DNA of 64,000 bases from Chryseobacterium sp. JV274 (GCF_903969135.1 NZ_LR824569.1:5163722-5227721); one strand, 5' to 3'; shown: positions 22,909-32,568, counted from the first letter of the stretch. Numbers and translations are program-made. The notes: a model not told the origin generated them from the sequence alone.

Positions 22909-24267
22909 TTACCAGTTTTTATCAATCATATAAATAATCTGCGTCAAAGCTGTAGCGCCTAATAAAAGCTCTCTTCTGTTCACTTTTTCAAAAGTATCTT
23001 CTTCTGTATGGTGAATATCGAAATAGCGCTGAGAATCCGGCATCAATTCAGCAGCAGGAATTCCCATGTCATGAAGCGGGTAGAGGTCTGTTCCGGAAAA
23101 TCGTTCCTCAAAATTATAAACTCCGTAGGGAATGAATAGACTTGACCAGCCTTTGATCTGATTTCTTTTGGTATCATCCATATCCAGGGCAATTCCTCTT
23201 GGTGTAAAACCTCCGGCATCCGTTTCTATGGCAAAAAGATGTTTTTCATTCTTCTCTTTTACCGTTTTACCGTATTGAATTCCGCCCTTTACTCCGTTTT
23301 CTTCATTGGCAAAGCAAACCACTCTGATAGTATGGTTATTTTGTAATCCTAACTTTTTAAAGGTTCTCAAAACCTCAATACTTTGAACAATTCCGGCTCC
23401 GTCATCATGAGCGCCTTCACCTACATCCCAGGAATCAAGGTGTCCTCCAACTACGATAACGCTTTGGTCTTTTTTACCTGTGATTTCCCCGATTACAGAA
23501 TGGGAAAGCTTTTCGCCTTTCATTCCGCAGTTGGAATTAAGTTTAGCAGTAATTTTCTGGCTTTTCAGTAAAGCTTCCAGTTCATCTGCTGTCGTACTTC
23601 CGATGGCTACGGCAGGTATTTTAGAGACTTTGTCTTCGTAGCGCATTGCTCCTGTGTGAGGTACATCATCAAAAGCAGAAGAAAGTGATCTGACGATGGC
23701 AAACTTACCTCCTTTTTTTGCCGTTAATGAAGCGGCTGTGGTTCTGTATTTTGCGGCATCACCATATGCTTTAAAGGTTTCTACAAACGACTGGCTGAAG
23801 GGGTAGTTGAAGAATACAATCTTATCTTTCACCTTTTCAGCGGGAAGTTTGTCATATTCTTCCATAGATTTTACCATGATAATTTCTCCCGAAACATCTT
23901 TTCCTCCGGTTCCTTCAGAATTTCCAAGGGAAAGCATTTTAAGACTTTTCCATTTTCCGTTAGAAGCCTGGATATGCAGAGATTCTTTTCCTCTTTCCCA
24001 TACCGGAATCATAACTTCCTGAAGCCATACTTTATCAGCTCCGGCATCACGAAGTTTCTGCTCTGCCCATTTTACTGACTTCTCGTAAGCTTCAGATCCG
24101 CTTAAGCGATGTCCGATATTTTTTGTAAGCTCTCTCAGCTCAGTATATCCTTTTCCGTTGTTCAGAATTTCCGTAGAGATTTTTCTGAACTGAATAGAAT
24201 CGTCTTTGGATTGGCCAAAAACAGCCATTCCAAAAAGTAATAATGAAGTTCCTACTATCTTTTTCAT
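22909..24267 (-). CDS. Secreted M28 family metallopeptidase (third of three in operon)
   Basis: 452 residues starting at ATG 24267, 2 nt after the stop of the upstream paralogue; a signal peptide follows (MKKIVGTSLLLFGMAVFGQ). A PA-like inserted domain precedes the peptidase core. Zinc and catalytic motifs are intact: GGHLDSWD with H276, GAHDDGAG, ANEENG with the catalytic and ligand glutamates, IETDAGG and IHHTEEDTF. Probably a periplasmic or surface aminopeptidase. It is very similar to its neighbour along its whole length, a recent tandem duplicate. Confidence 0.93.
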   Translation of the reverse strand: MKKIVGTSLLLFGMAVFGQSKDDSIQFRKISTEILNNGKGYTELRELTKNIGHRLSGSEAYEKSVKWAEQKLRDAGADKVWLQEVMIPVWERGKESLHIQASNGKWKSLKMLSLGNSEGTGGKDVSGEIIMVKSMEEYDKLPAEKVKDKIVFFNYPFSQSFVETFKAYGDAAKYRTTAASLTAKKGGKFAIVRSLSSAFDDVPHTGAMRYEDKVSKIPAVAIGSTTADELEALLKSQKITAKLNSNCGMKGEKLSHSVIGEITGKKDQSVIVVGGHLDSWDVGEGAHDDGAGIVQSIEVLRTFKKLGLQNNHTIRVVCFANEENGVKGGIQYGKTVKEKNEKHLFAIETDAGGFTPRGIALDMDDTKRNQIKGWSSLFIPYGVYNFEERFSGTDLYPLHDMGIPAAELMPDSQRYFDIHHTEEDTFEKVNRRELLLGATALTQIIYMIDKNW

Positions 24268-24269
24268 AG

Positions 24270-25628
24270 TTACCAATTTTTATCAATCATATAAATAAGT
24301 TGTGTCATTACCGCAGAACCAAGTAACAGTTCTCTCCGGTTGACTTTTTCAAAAGTGTCTTCTGCTGTATGGTGAATGTCAAAATAACGCTGTGGATCTG
24401 GAACCAGCTCAGCTGTGGGAACTCCCATTTCGTGAAGCGGTGCTATATCCGAACCAGAATATTTACCCTCAAAATTGTAGACTCCATAAGGTAAAAACAG
24501 GTTGACCCAGCTTTTGATCTGGTTTCTTTGAGGATCATCCATTTCCAGGGAAATTCCCCTTGGTGAAAAACCTCCGGCATCTGTTTCTATCGCAAAAATA
24601 TGTTTTTCATTGTTTTCTTTAACAACTTTGCCATATTGTTTTCCGCCTTTTGTTCCGTTTTCTTCGTTGGCAAAGCAAACAGCGCGGATGGTGTGGTTAT
24701 TTTGTATTCCTAATTTTTTAAATGTTCTCAGAACCTCAATACTTTGCACAATTCCGGCTCCGTCATCATGAGCACCTTCACCCACATCCCAGGAATCAAG
24801 GTGTCCGCCAACTACGATAACACTCTGGTCTTTTTTGCCAGTGATTTCCCCGATTACAGAATGAGAAAGCTTTTCGCCTTTCATTCCACAGTTGGAATTA
24901 AGTTTGGCTGTTACTTTCTGATTTTTTAACAGGATTTCCAGTTCATCAGCAGAAGTATTTCCGATCGTAATGGCCGGTATTTTTGAAACGTTTTCATCAT
25001 AGCGCATATTGCCTGTGTGAGGAACATCATCAAAAGCGGAAGAAAGTGACCGGATGATGGCAAATTTCCCTCCCTTTTTAGCAGTCAATGAAGCCGCAGT
25101 TCTTCTGTAGGGGCTGGCATCGCGATAAGAAATGAAAGTCTGTACATTTTCCTGATTAAAAGGATAGTTGAAAAATACAATCTTATCTTTCACCTTTTCT
25201 GCAGGAAGTTTATCATATTCTTCCAGTGATTTTACCATAATAATATCACCTGAGATGTCCTTTCCTTTTGTACCTTCGGAATTTCCGAGAGAAAGCATTT
25301 TAATACTTTTCCATTTTCCGTTTGAAGTCTGGATGTGCAGAGATTCTTTTCCTCTTACCCAAACCGGGATCATGACTTCCTGAAGCCATACTTTATCAGC
25401 TCCGGCATCACGGAGTTTCTGTGCTGCCCATTGTACTGATTTCTCATAGGCTTCAGATCCGCTTAAACGGTTGCCTATAGTTTTGGTAAGTTCTCTCAGT
25501 TCATTGTATCCTTTGCCGTTGTTCAGAATTTCTGTGGAAATCCTTTTAAATTGGATAGAGTCTTCTTTAGTCTGACCAAAAACAGCCATTCCAAAAAGCA
25601 ATAATGAAGTTCCAAATATCTTTTTCAT
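24270..25628 (-). CDS. Secreted M28 family metallopeptidase (second of three)
   Basis: 452 residues from ATG 25628, 1 nt after the stop of the first gene. Signal peptide MKKIFGTSLLLFGMAVFG. Active-site set complete: H276 in GGHLDSWD, the DDG aspartate, E322-E323 in ANEENG, IETDAGG, and IHHTAEDTF. It differs from the third gene mainly at surface positions. The 1-2 nt gaps indicate translational coupling of all three. Confidence 0.93.
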   Translation of the reverse strand: MKKIFGTSLLLFGMAVFGQTKEDSIQFKRISTEILNNGKGYNELRELTKTIGNRLSGSEAYEKSVQWAAQKLRDAGADKVWLQEVMIPVWVRGKESLHIQTSNGKWKSIKMLSLGNSEGTKGKDISGDIIMVKSLEEYDKLPAEKVKDKIVFFNYPFNQENVQTFISYRDASPYRRTAASLTAKKGGKFAIIRSLSSAFDDVPHTGNMRYDENVSKIPAITIGNTSADELEILLKNQKVTAKLNSNCGMKGEKLSHSVIGEITGKKDQSVIVVGGHLDSWDVGEGAHDDGAGIVQSIEVLRTFKKLGIQNNHTIRAVCFANEENGTKGGKQYGKVVKENNEKHIFAIETDAGGFSPRGISLEMDDPQRNQIKSWVNLFLPYGVYNFEGKYSGSDIAPLHEMGVPTAELVPDPQRYFDIHHTAEDTFEKVNRRELLLGSAVMTQLIYMIDKNW

Positions 25629-25629
25629 A

Positions 25630-27033
25630 TTACCAGTTTTTATCAACCATAAAAATCATCTGTGTAATGGCAACTGCTCCGAGAAGAAGTTCTCTTTTAT
25701 TCACCTTGTCAAAAGTATCCTGTTCGGAATGATGGTAGTCGAAATACCTTTGTGTATCTACCACTAGTTCTGCTAAGGGAATGTCAAGTTTTTTTAAGGG
25801 TGAAATGTCCTGAATTGCCTCAGTTTGGTCAAAATCATAAACGCCATAAGGAAGAAAATATTCTTTCCATGGGTAAATCAATCTTCTTCTCTGAGGTGAC
25901 ATATCCAGAGAAAATCCTCGCGGAGAATAGCCTCCGGCATCTGTTCCTAAGGCAAAAACGTGTTTTTCGTCTCTCTTTTTTACAAAAGCGGCATACATCT
26001 CACGGCCCTGGCCTCCGTTTTCACTGTTGGCATACAGGACTACGCGGATGGTGTGGTTATTTTCGTATCCGAGTGCTTTCAGTGTTCTTAAAACTTCTAT
26101 ACACTGGACTACACCTGTTCCATCATCAATGGCCCCTTCACCAAAATCCCACGAATCAAGCTGGGCACCCAAAACGATCACTTTAGAATCTTTCTTACCC
26201 TGAATTTCAGCAATAATATTGGGGTTTGTAGTATCACCTTTTGATTCGGCAGTCATGTTGATTTTAGCAGTAACTTTTTGCTTTTTCAATATTTTTTCCA
26301 ACTCATCTGCGGATCTTACTCCAATGGATAAAGCCGGAATTTTAACTTTATCATCTGGTTCATAGTAAATCATTTTAGCATGAGGAGTGTCGTCATTAGC
26401 TGTTGTCAGTGATCTTATGATTAATGCTTTTGCGCCTGTTTTAGCAATGATAGAAGCGGAAATTAATTTCGATTTTGCAGTCTGTAAATAGGAGTCACTT
26501 GTATTGATAATTTTCGGGTCCATAGGAACATTCACGAAAACGATCTTGTCTTTTAACTGGCCTATTGACATTGCATTAAGCTCTGAAGTGGAGTTAATTA
26601 AGACAACTTCACCTGTAAGGTCTTTTCCGCCTGTTCCTTCAGAGTTTCCAAAAGAAAGCATTCTGATATTTTTCCAATCTCCATTTCCTGCTTTTATCTG
26701 TAAAGATTCTTTTCCTCTGATCCAGACAGGTGCTTTGGCTTCTTGTCTCCAGATCATATCAATACCAATTTCCTTGAACTTTTTTTCTGCCCATTCTACA
26801 GCTTTTGTATAGCCTGGAGTTGCGCTGAAACGCGATCCGATTCCTTTCGTAAGCTCTCCAAGATTATCATAAGCCTTACCATTGGTCATGATTTCATCTG
26901 AAATTTTTCTGAACTCATCATGATAATTGAATTTGGCAAGCGTTGTTTTTTTTGCCGGATTTTTTTGTGGCTTTTTTTGAGAAAATAAAAATCCACTCAA
27001 AAAGAGTGGAAGTATAATGAATATTTTTTTCAT
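25630..27033 (-). CDS. M28-like secreted protein with altered active site (first of three)
   Basis: 467 residues, signal peptide MKKIFIILPLFLSGFLFSQ, then a Lys/Pro-rich stretch. It is full-length and clearly homologous to the two downstream peptidases, but the first zinc ligand of HLDS is glutamine (Q291, GAQLDSWD) and the catalytic glutamate of EEN is serine (S337, ANSENGG). The other ligands (DDG, E338, TDAGG, YHHSEQDTF) remain. It is therefore probably not an active peptidase; it might bind peptides or partner its paralogues. A changed metal use cannot be excluded. Confidence 0.88.
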   Translation of the reverse strand: MKKIFIILPLFLSGFLFSQKKPQKNPAKKTTLAKFNYHDEFRKISDEIMTNGKAYDNLGELTKGIGSRFSATPGYTKAVEWAEKKFKEIGIDMIWRQEAKAPVWIRGKESLQIKAGNGDWKNIRMLSFGNSEGTGGKDLTGEVVLINSTSELNAMSIGQLKDKIVFVNVPMDPKIINTSDSYLQTAKSKLISASIIAKTGAKALIIRSLTTANDDTPHAKMIYYEPDDKVKIPALSIGVRSADELEKILKKQKVTAKINMTAESKGDTTNPNIIAEIQGKKDSKVIVLGAQLDSWDFGEGAIDDGTGVVQCIEVLRTLKALGYENNHTIRVVLYANSENGGQGREMYAAFVKKRDEKHVFALGTDAGGYSPRGFSLDMSPQRRRLIYPWKEYFLPYGVYDFDQTEAIQDISPLKKLDIPLAELVVDTQRYFDYHHSEQDTFDKVNKRELLLGAVAITQMIFMVDKNW

Positions 27034-27088
27034 TTTTTATTTACCTTTCTTTTTCCTTTGATAAAAGTAGGGAAAAAATGGGAATTTA

Positions 27089-28333
27089 TTAAGGTTTCAT
27101 ATCATACATTACCAGCGCTGTAATCAACTTTGGTTCAATAAATGTACATTTTGGAGGCATGCTTAATTTTAAATCCGAAATTTTAATCATATCATTAAAA
27201 CTTACAGGATAAATTCCAAAGCCAACCTTGCCTTCACCACTGTCTACTTTCTCTTTTAAAAGATTGATTCCGTTGATATTGGATGTTCCTTTTACATAAG
27301 AAATAAGCTCAGAGCTGTCCGGATCTTCAATTTTCAATATATTTTTAAAAATATACTTGTCAATAAGGTGGTGATCCAGATTATCAAGAGACATTTCTTT
27401 GGAACGAAGATCGTGCTTCACATGAAGAGAATAGAACTTCCCATCCATATACATTGAAATGTGGAATTTCTGAGAAGGGTAGTAGGATGTTTCTCCTTTT
27501 TCATGAATAAGGAAATAATGTTCAAGTTCCTTCAGGAAAGCTTCGGGAGAAATACCGTTCAGATCATGTAAGATTCTGTTATAATCATGAATTTTAATAG
27601 ACTGATTGGAAACAATAAAGCTGTAGACAAAGTTGTAAAGCTCTGTACCATTATGTTTTTTGTTTTTCTCCTTATGATATTTGGCATTTATCGCTGTAGA
27701 CCCAATTCTGTGGTGTCCGTCAGCAATATAAAATGAATCAATCTGATCAATCACTTCTTTAAACTGCTGTAACTTCAGGCGGTTGTCTATTCTCCAGATT
27801 TTATGTCTGATACCGATAGTGTCTACATGGTTGAAGATAGGGACATTTTTTTCCTCATGATTCATCAGCAGCTCAATTTTTGAGTTGGCCGGATAGGTAA
27901 GGAGTACAGGTTCTGCCTGCAGGTTTACTTTTTCAAGGTAATGAGCCAGTTTTTCTTTTTTCTGGGGAATGGTACTTTCATGTCTTTTGATTTTTCCATT
28001 CCAGAAATCTTCAATACTTGCTAATCCCAGAAGTCCTCTGAACACCTGTTTGTTGGGGTAGATCTGCTCATAAAGATAGTAGGCTGAATTGTCCTGGACC
28101 AATTTCTTTTCGTCCAGAAGTTCTTCAAATGTAGAACGGATCTTTCGCAGATTCCGGTCAATATCTTTAGATTTACTTACAACATAGGGTTTAATCATAT
28201 TGATGTAAGTATTTTCAACTTGAGCCTTCTCTGTGATCTCTTCCTGGGTAAAATTATCCAGTGGATGTGTAGGGAAAGTGCTCTCGAAGTCTCTATGAGG
28301 TCTTATTCCACGGAAAGGTTTAAAAACAGGCAT
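27089..28333 (-). CDS. DUF1015 family protein linked to serine synthesis
   Basis: 414 residues, no signal peptide. It starts with FKPFRGIRP and has YIADGHHRIGS near residues 200-210; DGHHR resembles the nucleotide-binding GxHR/DGHHR signature of ParB/sulfiredoxin-fold serine kinases (SerK, SbnI). It starts 2 bp after serA and is in line with serC, a linkage seen in many bacteria. A role in phosphoserine/serine metabolism, possibly as a serine kinase, is inferred from motif and context, not shown. Confidence 0.85.
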   Translation of the reverse strand: MPVFKPFRGIRPHRDFESTFPTHPLDNFTQEEITEKAQVENTYINMIKPYVVSKSKDIDRNLRKIRSTFEELLDEKKLVQDNSAYYLYEQIYPNKQVFRGLLGLASIEDFWNGKIKRHESTIPQKKEKLAHYLEKVNLQAEPVLLTYPANSKIELLMNHEEKNVPIFNHVDTIGIRHKIWRIDNRLKLQQFKEVIDQIDSFYIADGHHRIGSTAINAKYHKEKNKKHNGTELYNFVYSFIVSNQSIKIHDYNRILHDLNGISPEAFLKELEHYFLIHEKGETSYYPSQKFHISMYMDGKFYSLHVKHDLRSKEMSLDNLDHHLIDKYIFKNILKIEDPDSSELISYVKGTSNINGINLLKEKVDSGEGKVGFGIYPVSFNDMIKISDLKLSMPPKCTFIEPKLITALVMYDMKP

Positions 28334-28335
28334 AT

Positions 28336-29301
28336 TTATCTTATAGTTTCTTTTTGTAGCTTAATAATTTGTTCTGCAAGTTCGATACCGATTTTTTCCT
28401 GAGCATCTACTGTGTTTCCTCCAACATGTGGAGAAAGAGATAGTGCAGGGTTCATCAGTAAAGGCAATTCCGGGCTTGGCTCGTTTTCAAAAACGTCCAA
28501 TGCAGCTCCGGCTACTTTTCCTGACTCGATAAAATCAATCAATGTCACTTCATTGATGACACCTCCTCTTGCAGTATTTACAATATAGACCCCATCTTTC
28601 ATTTTTTCAAACTGAGGGGTATCTATAATATATTCATTCGTTTTCGGCGTATTGATACTGATGAAATCTGCATCTTGCAGGAATGCATCCATATCATTGG
28701 TGGAAGTGATTTCAAAGTCGACAGATTGTCCGTTGAAGAAATTCAGGGTAAGAACTTCTGTTTTAGGGCTTCTTGTCAGAACGTTTACTTTCATTCCTAA
28801 AGCAATTCCTATTTTTATGACTTCCTGGCCAATACTTCCAAAGCCGATTACTCCTAATGTTTTCCCTGAAAGTTCATATGCATTGCTGAATGACTTTTTC
28901 ATAGCACTGAAATGAGTATCTCCTTCCAGAGGCATCAGTCTGTTGGATTCGTGAAGGAATCTTGCCAGTGAAATGAAATGTCCAAACACTAATTCTGCCA
29001 CCGATTTTGAAGATGCTGTAGGAGTATTGATTACTTTAATCCCCTTGCTTTTGGCATATTCCACGTCAATGTTGTCCATCCCGATACCACCTCTTCCAAT
29101 GATTTTAAGGCCGGGACATGCATCAATCAGCTCTTGTCTCACTTTCGTTACACTTCTTACAAGAAGGACGTCCACATTATTATCGTTGATAAAATTAATA
29201 ACGTGATCCTGAGCGACTCTATTGTCCAGGATTTCAATTCCAGCTTCTTTTAAAGCGTTTTCTCCTGCTTTTGAGATTCCATCGTTTGCTAAAACTTTCA
29301 T
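28336..29301 (-). CDS. serA: D-3-phosphoglycerate dehydrogenase
   Basis: 321 residues, the short form without the C-terminal ACT or ASB domain, so not expected to show classical serine feedback through ACT. D-isomer 2-hydroxyacid dehydrogenase fold: Rossmann GFGSIGQEV, NTARGGVINE and SPHVGGNT, with the catalytic Arg, Glu and His in the expected order. First step of serine synthesis from 3-phosphoglycerate. It lies between serC (upstream, 123 bp) and the DUF1015 gene (2 bp downstream). Confidence 0.93.
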   Translation of the reverse strand: MKVLANDGISKAGENALKEAGIEILDNRVAQDHVINFINDNNVDVLLVRSVTKVRQELIDACPGLKIIGRGGIGMDNIDVEYAKSKGIKVINTPTASSKSVAELVFGHFISLARFLHESNRLMPLEGDTHFSAMKKSFSNAYELSGKTLGVIGFGSIGQEVIKIGIALGMKVNVLTRSPKTEVLTLNFFNGQSVDFEITSTNDMDAFLQDADFISINTPKTNEYIIDTPQFEKMKDGVYIVNTARGGVINEVTLIDFIESGKVAGAALDVFENEPSPELPLLMNPALSLSPHVGGNTVDAQEKIGIELAEQIIKLQKETIR

Positions 29302-29424
29302 GAATTATTTGATTTAAAGATTGAAAAATGTAAATATTTCAAAATTTTAAAACTGAGGCGCAAATTAATAAATTTAAATTAACTGCTTTTCAATCTTTCA
29401 ATCTTTGAATTTTTAATGCTTAAA

Positions 29425-30489
29425 TTATTTGATTGATTTCATTACATCTACCAAAACCTGTACGCTTTCAATGGGTAAGGCATTGTATAAACTTGCTCTG
29501 TATCCGCCCAGGCTTCTGTGTCCGTTTAATCCACTGATACCTGCAGCTTTCCATGCATTGTCAAATTCTTCTTTTTTGCTTTCGTCAGTAATTTTGAAAG
29601 AAACATTCATCAGTGAACGGTCTTCTTTCACGCAGAAAGTTTCAAATAAAGGATTGCTGTCGATTTCATCATATAAAAGCTTAGCTTTTGCTTCGTTTCT
29701 TTGTTCTGCAGCCGCAATTCCTCCGTTTTTTTCAAGATACTGAAGGGTAAGTAAAGAGGCATATACAGGGAATACCGGCGGCGTATTGTACATTGATTCT
29801 TTGGCGATATGCTGAGAATAGTCCAATATAGAAAACATGTTTTCTCTTCCTGTTTTTCCAAGGATTTCTTTTTTGATCACCACTAAGGTAACACCTGCAG
29901 GTCCCATATTTTTCTGAGCACCCGCATAGATCAGATCAAATTTGGAAAAATCCAGTTGTCTTGAGAAAATATCAGAACTCATATCACAAACCATCAGAGT
30001 ATCCACTTCAGGGAAAGATTTCATCTGAGTTCCATAAATCGTGTTGTTGGAAGTACAGTGGAAATAATCGTATTCTGAACCAACCGTATAATTTTTAGGG
30101 ATAAAAGAGTAATTTTCTTCTTTTGAAGAACCTACTACATCTACTGTTCCTACTTTTTTTGCTTCTTTAATGGCTCCGGCTGCCCACGTTCCTGTATCCA
30201 GGTAAGCTGCTTTTCCACCTACTTTCATCAGGTTGTAAGGAACCATTGCAAACTGCAGGCTGGCACCTCCTCCTAGATAAAGAACTTCATAATCATCACC
30301 AAGATTCATCAATCTTTTTACAATTGCACGCGCTTCGTCCATTACAGCTACGAAATCCTTACTTCTGTGAGAAATTTCAAGAAGAGACAATCCGATACCG
30401 TTAAAGTCCAGGATAGCCTGTGCTGATTTTTCAAATACCTCCTGTGGCAAAATACATGGCCCTGCGCTGAAGTTGTGCTTTTTGTTCAT
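29425..30489 (-). CDS. serC: Phosphoserine aminotransferase
   Basis: 354 residues, PLP class V. It begins HNFSAGPCILP; the PLP lysine lies in AGAQKNMGPAG. It makes O-phosphoserine from 3-phosphohydroxypyruvate and also acts in pyridoxine synthesis. Full length. No serB phosphatase gene is in the window. A ferredoxin gene with its own terminator lies upstream, so transcription of serC probably starts in the 30490-30560 stretch. Confidence 0.96.
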   Translation of the reverse strand: MNKKHNFSAGPCILPQEVFEKSAQAILDFNGIGLSLLEISHRSKDFVAVMDEARAIVKRLMNLGDDYEVLYLGGGASLQFAMVPYNLMKVGGKAAYLDTGTWAAGAIKEAKKVGTVDVVGSSKEENYSFIPKNYTVGSEYDYFHCTSNNTIYGTQMKSFPEVDTLMVCDMSSDIFSRQLDFSKFDLIYAGAQKNMGPAGVTLVVIKKEILGKTGRENMFSILDYSQHIAKESMYNTPPVFPVYASLLTLQYLEKNGGIAAAEQRNEAKAKLLYDEIDSNPLFETFCVKEDRSLMNVSFKITDESKKEEFDNAWKAAGISGLNGHRSLGGYRASLYNALPIESVQVLVDVMKSIK

Positions 30490-30560
30490 ATTTTTATTTT
30501 TTGGTTGCTTCCGGATTGATAGTCTTTCAGCTTTATTTTTGGTTAAATTGGATTTTTGGA

Positions 30561-30598
30561 CAAAAAAACCGCCTCACAGATAATGAGACGGAATTTTT
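30561..30598. terminator. Terminator after the ferredoxin gene
   Basis: CCGCCTCA (30569-30576) and TGAGACGG (30584-30591) pair with one wobble around a 7-nt loop, with T-runs on both strands; on the minus strand it ends the ferredoxin transcript before serC. Confidence 0.85.
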
Positions 30599-30949
30599 TT
30601 ATTCGCCATGTAAGAATGTTTTTTTATTAAGAAGAGATTCTTCAGATTCTACGTGATCCTCGTCAGGAACACAACAGTCTACAGGGCATACCGCCGCACA
30701 CTGAGGTTCTTCGTGGAATCCTTTACATTCTGTACATTTATCTGTTACAATGAAATAAACATCATCACTTACAGGTTCCTGTGGTGCATCTGCATCTACA
30801 GTAAGTCCCGACGGCATTGTAATTGTACCTTGAAGAGCCGTACCGTCAGAAGCTTTCCAATCTACAGCTCCTTCATATATTGCATTGTTGGGACATTCCG
30901 GTTCGCAAGCTCCACAATTAATGCATTCATCAGTTATTTTAATAGCCAT
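30599..30949 (-). CDS. Ferredoxin with two 4Fe-4S clusters
   Basis: 116 residues. The first cluster motif is CINCGACEPECP; the second set is CTECKGFHEEPQCAAVCPVDCC, so two [4Fe-4S] sites separated by a ~50-residue insert. A cytoplasmic electron carrier. It is divergent from an acyl-CoA reductase gene 59 bp away, a pairing I recall from other Bacteroidota, which suggests a shared promoter region. Confidence 0.9.
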   Translation of the reverse strand: MAIKITDECINCGACEPECPNNAIYEGAVDWKASDGTALQGTITMPSGLTVDADAPQEPVSDDVYFIVTDKCTECKGFHEEPQCAAVCPVDCCVPDEDHVESEESLLNKKTFLHGE

Positions 30950-31008
30950 CGCTAATTTTTTTTAAATTTGCACAAAATTACAAAATATTCCCCAATTTTA
31001 AAGTAATT

Positions 31009-32043
31009 ATGAATACCGAAAATCAAGTTTTAGGACTTATTAAATTAAGTGACTATATAAAAGCGTTTTTAGCGAAGAAACCGGAAGATCACAATGAAGA
31101 TGATGTAGATATTGAATTATTGTTGAAAAGATCTGAAATAGAGAATCCGTGGTTTACTATTGATAATCAGAAATTTGCTTTACAGCAATGGGCAGATCTT
31201 TTGACTGACGAAAATATCAAAAACTGGCTTGGAAATTATTCAACCTCTAAAATATCAAAAAGAGTTGGACTTATTTTAGCCGGAAATATTCCTTTGGTAG
31301 GCTTTCATGATGTGATGTCCGTTGTGTTGGGTAATCATATTCCTGTTATTAAGCTGTCGTCAAAAGATAAATATATGGTTCCGTTTTTATTGAAAAAATG
31401 GAATGAATTTTCCAATGAGAATGTAGTGTTTGAATTTGTAGAGAGATTAGAGAATTTTGATGCAGTTATCGCTACAGGAAGTAATAATACAGCCAGATAT
31501 CTTGAATATTATTTTAAAAATCACTTAAGCATTATACGCAAGAACAGAACTTCCATTGCTGTGTTGAAAGGTGATGAAACGGAGGCAGAACTACAGTTGC
31601 TGGCAAAAGATATTTTCCAGTATTTTGGACTTGGATGCCGTAATGTGACGAGAATTTTTATTCCACAGGACTTCGTTATTGACAGACTGTTTGAGAGCTT
31701 CGTAGGATTCCAGGATATCATCAATCATAACAAGTATGCCAATAATTATGACTATAACAGAGCAGTTTATCTTTTAAATCAGGATAAATTCTGGGATAAT
31801 AATTTTGTGATGCTGAAAGAAGATGATAAACTTTTCAGTCCGCTTTCTGTAATCAATTTCAGTAGATATGAGTCTTTGGATGATGTGAAAACATTTATTG
31901 CTGAAAACGAAGAAAATATCCAGTGTGTGGTGTCTAAAGAGGAGTTGGGATTGAATGCTATTCCGTTTGGAGAAGCACAAAATCCAGGTCTTGATACCTA
32001 TGCAGATAATGTGGATACAATGAAATTTTTAGAACTGGTCTGA
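31009..32043 (+). CDS. Acyl-CoA reductase (LuxC family)
   Basis: 344 residues of the LuxC/aldehyde-dehydrogenase-like fold, which reduces an acyl-CoA or acyl-enzyme to the aldehyde with NADPH. Visible: RVGLILAGNIPLVGFHD, ATGSNNTARYLEYYF, a likely catalytic Cys in FGLGCRNVTRIFIP, and the C-terminal FGEAQNPGLDTYADNVDTM. No lux genes are nearby, so this is a fatty-aldehyde or lipid-related role rather than light. The real substrate is unknown. Confidence 0.82.
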   Translation: MNTENQVLGLIKLSDYIKAFLAKKPEDHNEDDVDIELLLKRSEIENPWFTIDNQKFALQQWADLLTDENIKNWLGNYSTSKISKRVGLILAGNIPLVGFHDVMSVVLGNHIPVIKLSSKDKYMVPFLLKKWNEFSNENVVFEFVERLENFDAVIATGSNNTARYLEYYFKNHLSIIRKNRTSIAVLKGDETEAELQLLAKDIFQYFGLGCRNVTRIFIPQDFVIDRLFESFVGFQDIINHNKYANNYDYNRAVYLLNQDKFWDNNFVMLKEDDKLFSPLSVINFSRYESLDDVKTFIAENEENIQCVVSKEELGLNAIPFGEAQNPGLDTYADNVDTMKFLELV

Positions 32044-32083
32044 TTTTCGTATCTTCCATCACTTATTTCACCAGATAACAAAA

Positions 32084-32530
32084 ATGAATACTATGAAAAA
32101 ATTATTGCTGGGAATTGCTCTCGTAGGTGCACAGTTGATGTTTGCTCAGAAAGTGGCAGGTGTGAAGGTTGAGGGTGGCCAGAAAAAAGAGCAGCCCGCT
32201 GCTATAAGTAAGGAGAAAGTCAGTTTGTACAATGATAACTTTCTTAAGTTTATTGAGGCTTTACAGGCTTCTGACCGTAAAACAATTGATGGATTGCTTT
32301 CTGTGAAGGTAAAGGAAATTGTAACGGATGATGTTCTTAAAAAAGTAAAAGACGGCATTGATCCCAACAAAAAGCTTGAAATCTTAAAAGCAGGATATTA
32401 TAAAACCATGGATGGTATCAATCATCCAAGTATTAAATATAAATATGCAGGCGAATCATCTTCCAAAGAGGCTATTACCGCTGTATTTGAGGATGATGGG
32501 AAAATCCTGGGTGTTTTGCCTTCGAAATAG
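32084..32530 (+). CDS. Secreted hypothetical protein
   Basis: 148 residues (or 145 from the ATG at 32093). Signal peptide MKKLLLGIALVGAQLMFAQ. The body is one compact domain with Lys/Asp-rich helices (DNFLKFIEALQASDRKTIDGLLSVKVKEIV) and a short beta C-terminus, similar in style to the 191-aa secreted protein at 20165. No family recognised. Confidence 0.6.
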   Translation: MNTMKKLLLGIALVGAQLMFAQKVAGVKVEGGQKKEQPAAISKEKVSLYNDNFLKFIEALQASDRKTIDGLLSVKVKEIVTDDVLKKVKDGIDPNKKLEILKAGYYKTMDGINHPSIKYKYAGESSSKEAITAVFEDDGKILGVLPSK

Positions 32531-32568
32531 ATAAAATTTATTTTCGATTAACTAAAAAAATATTAACT

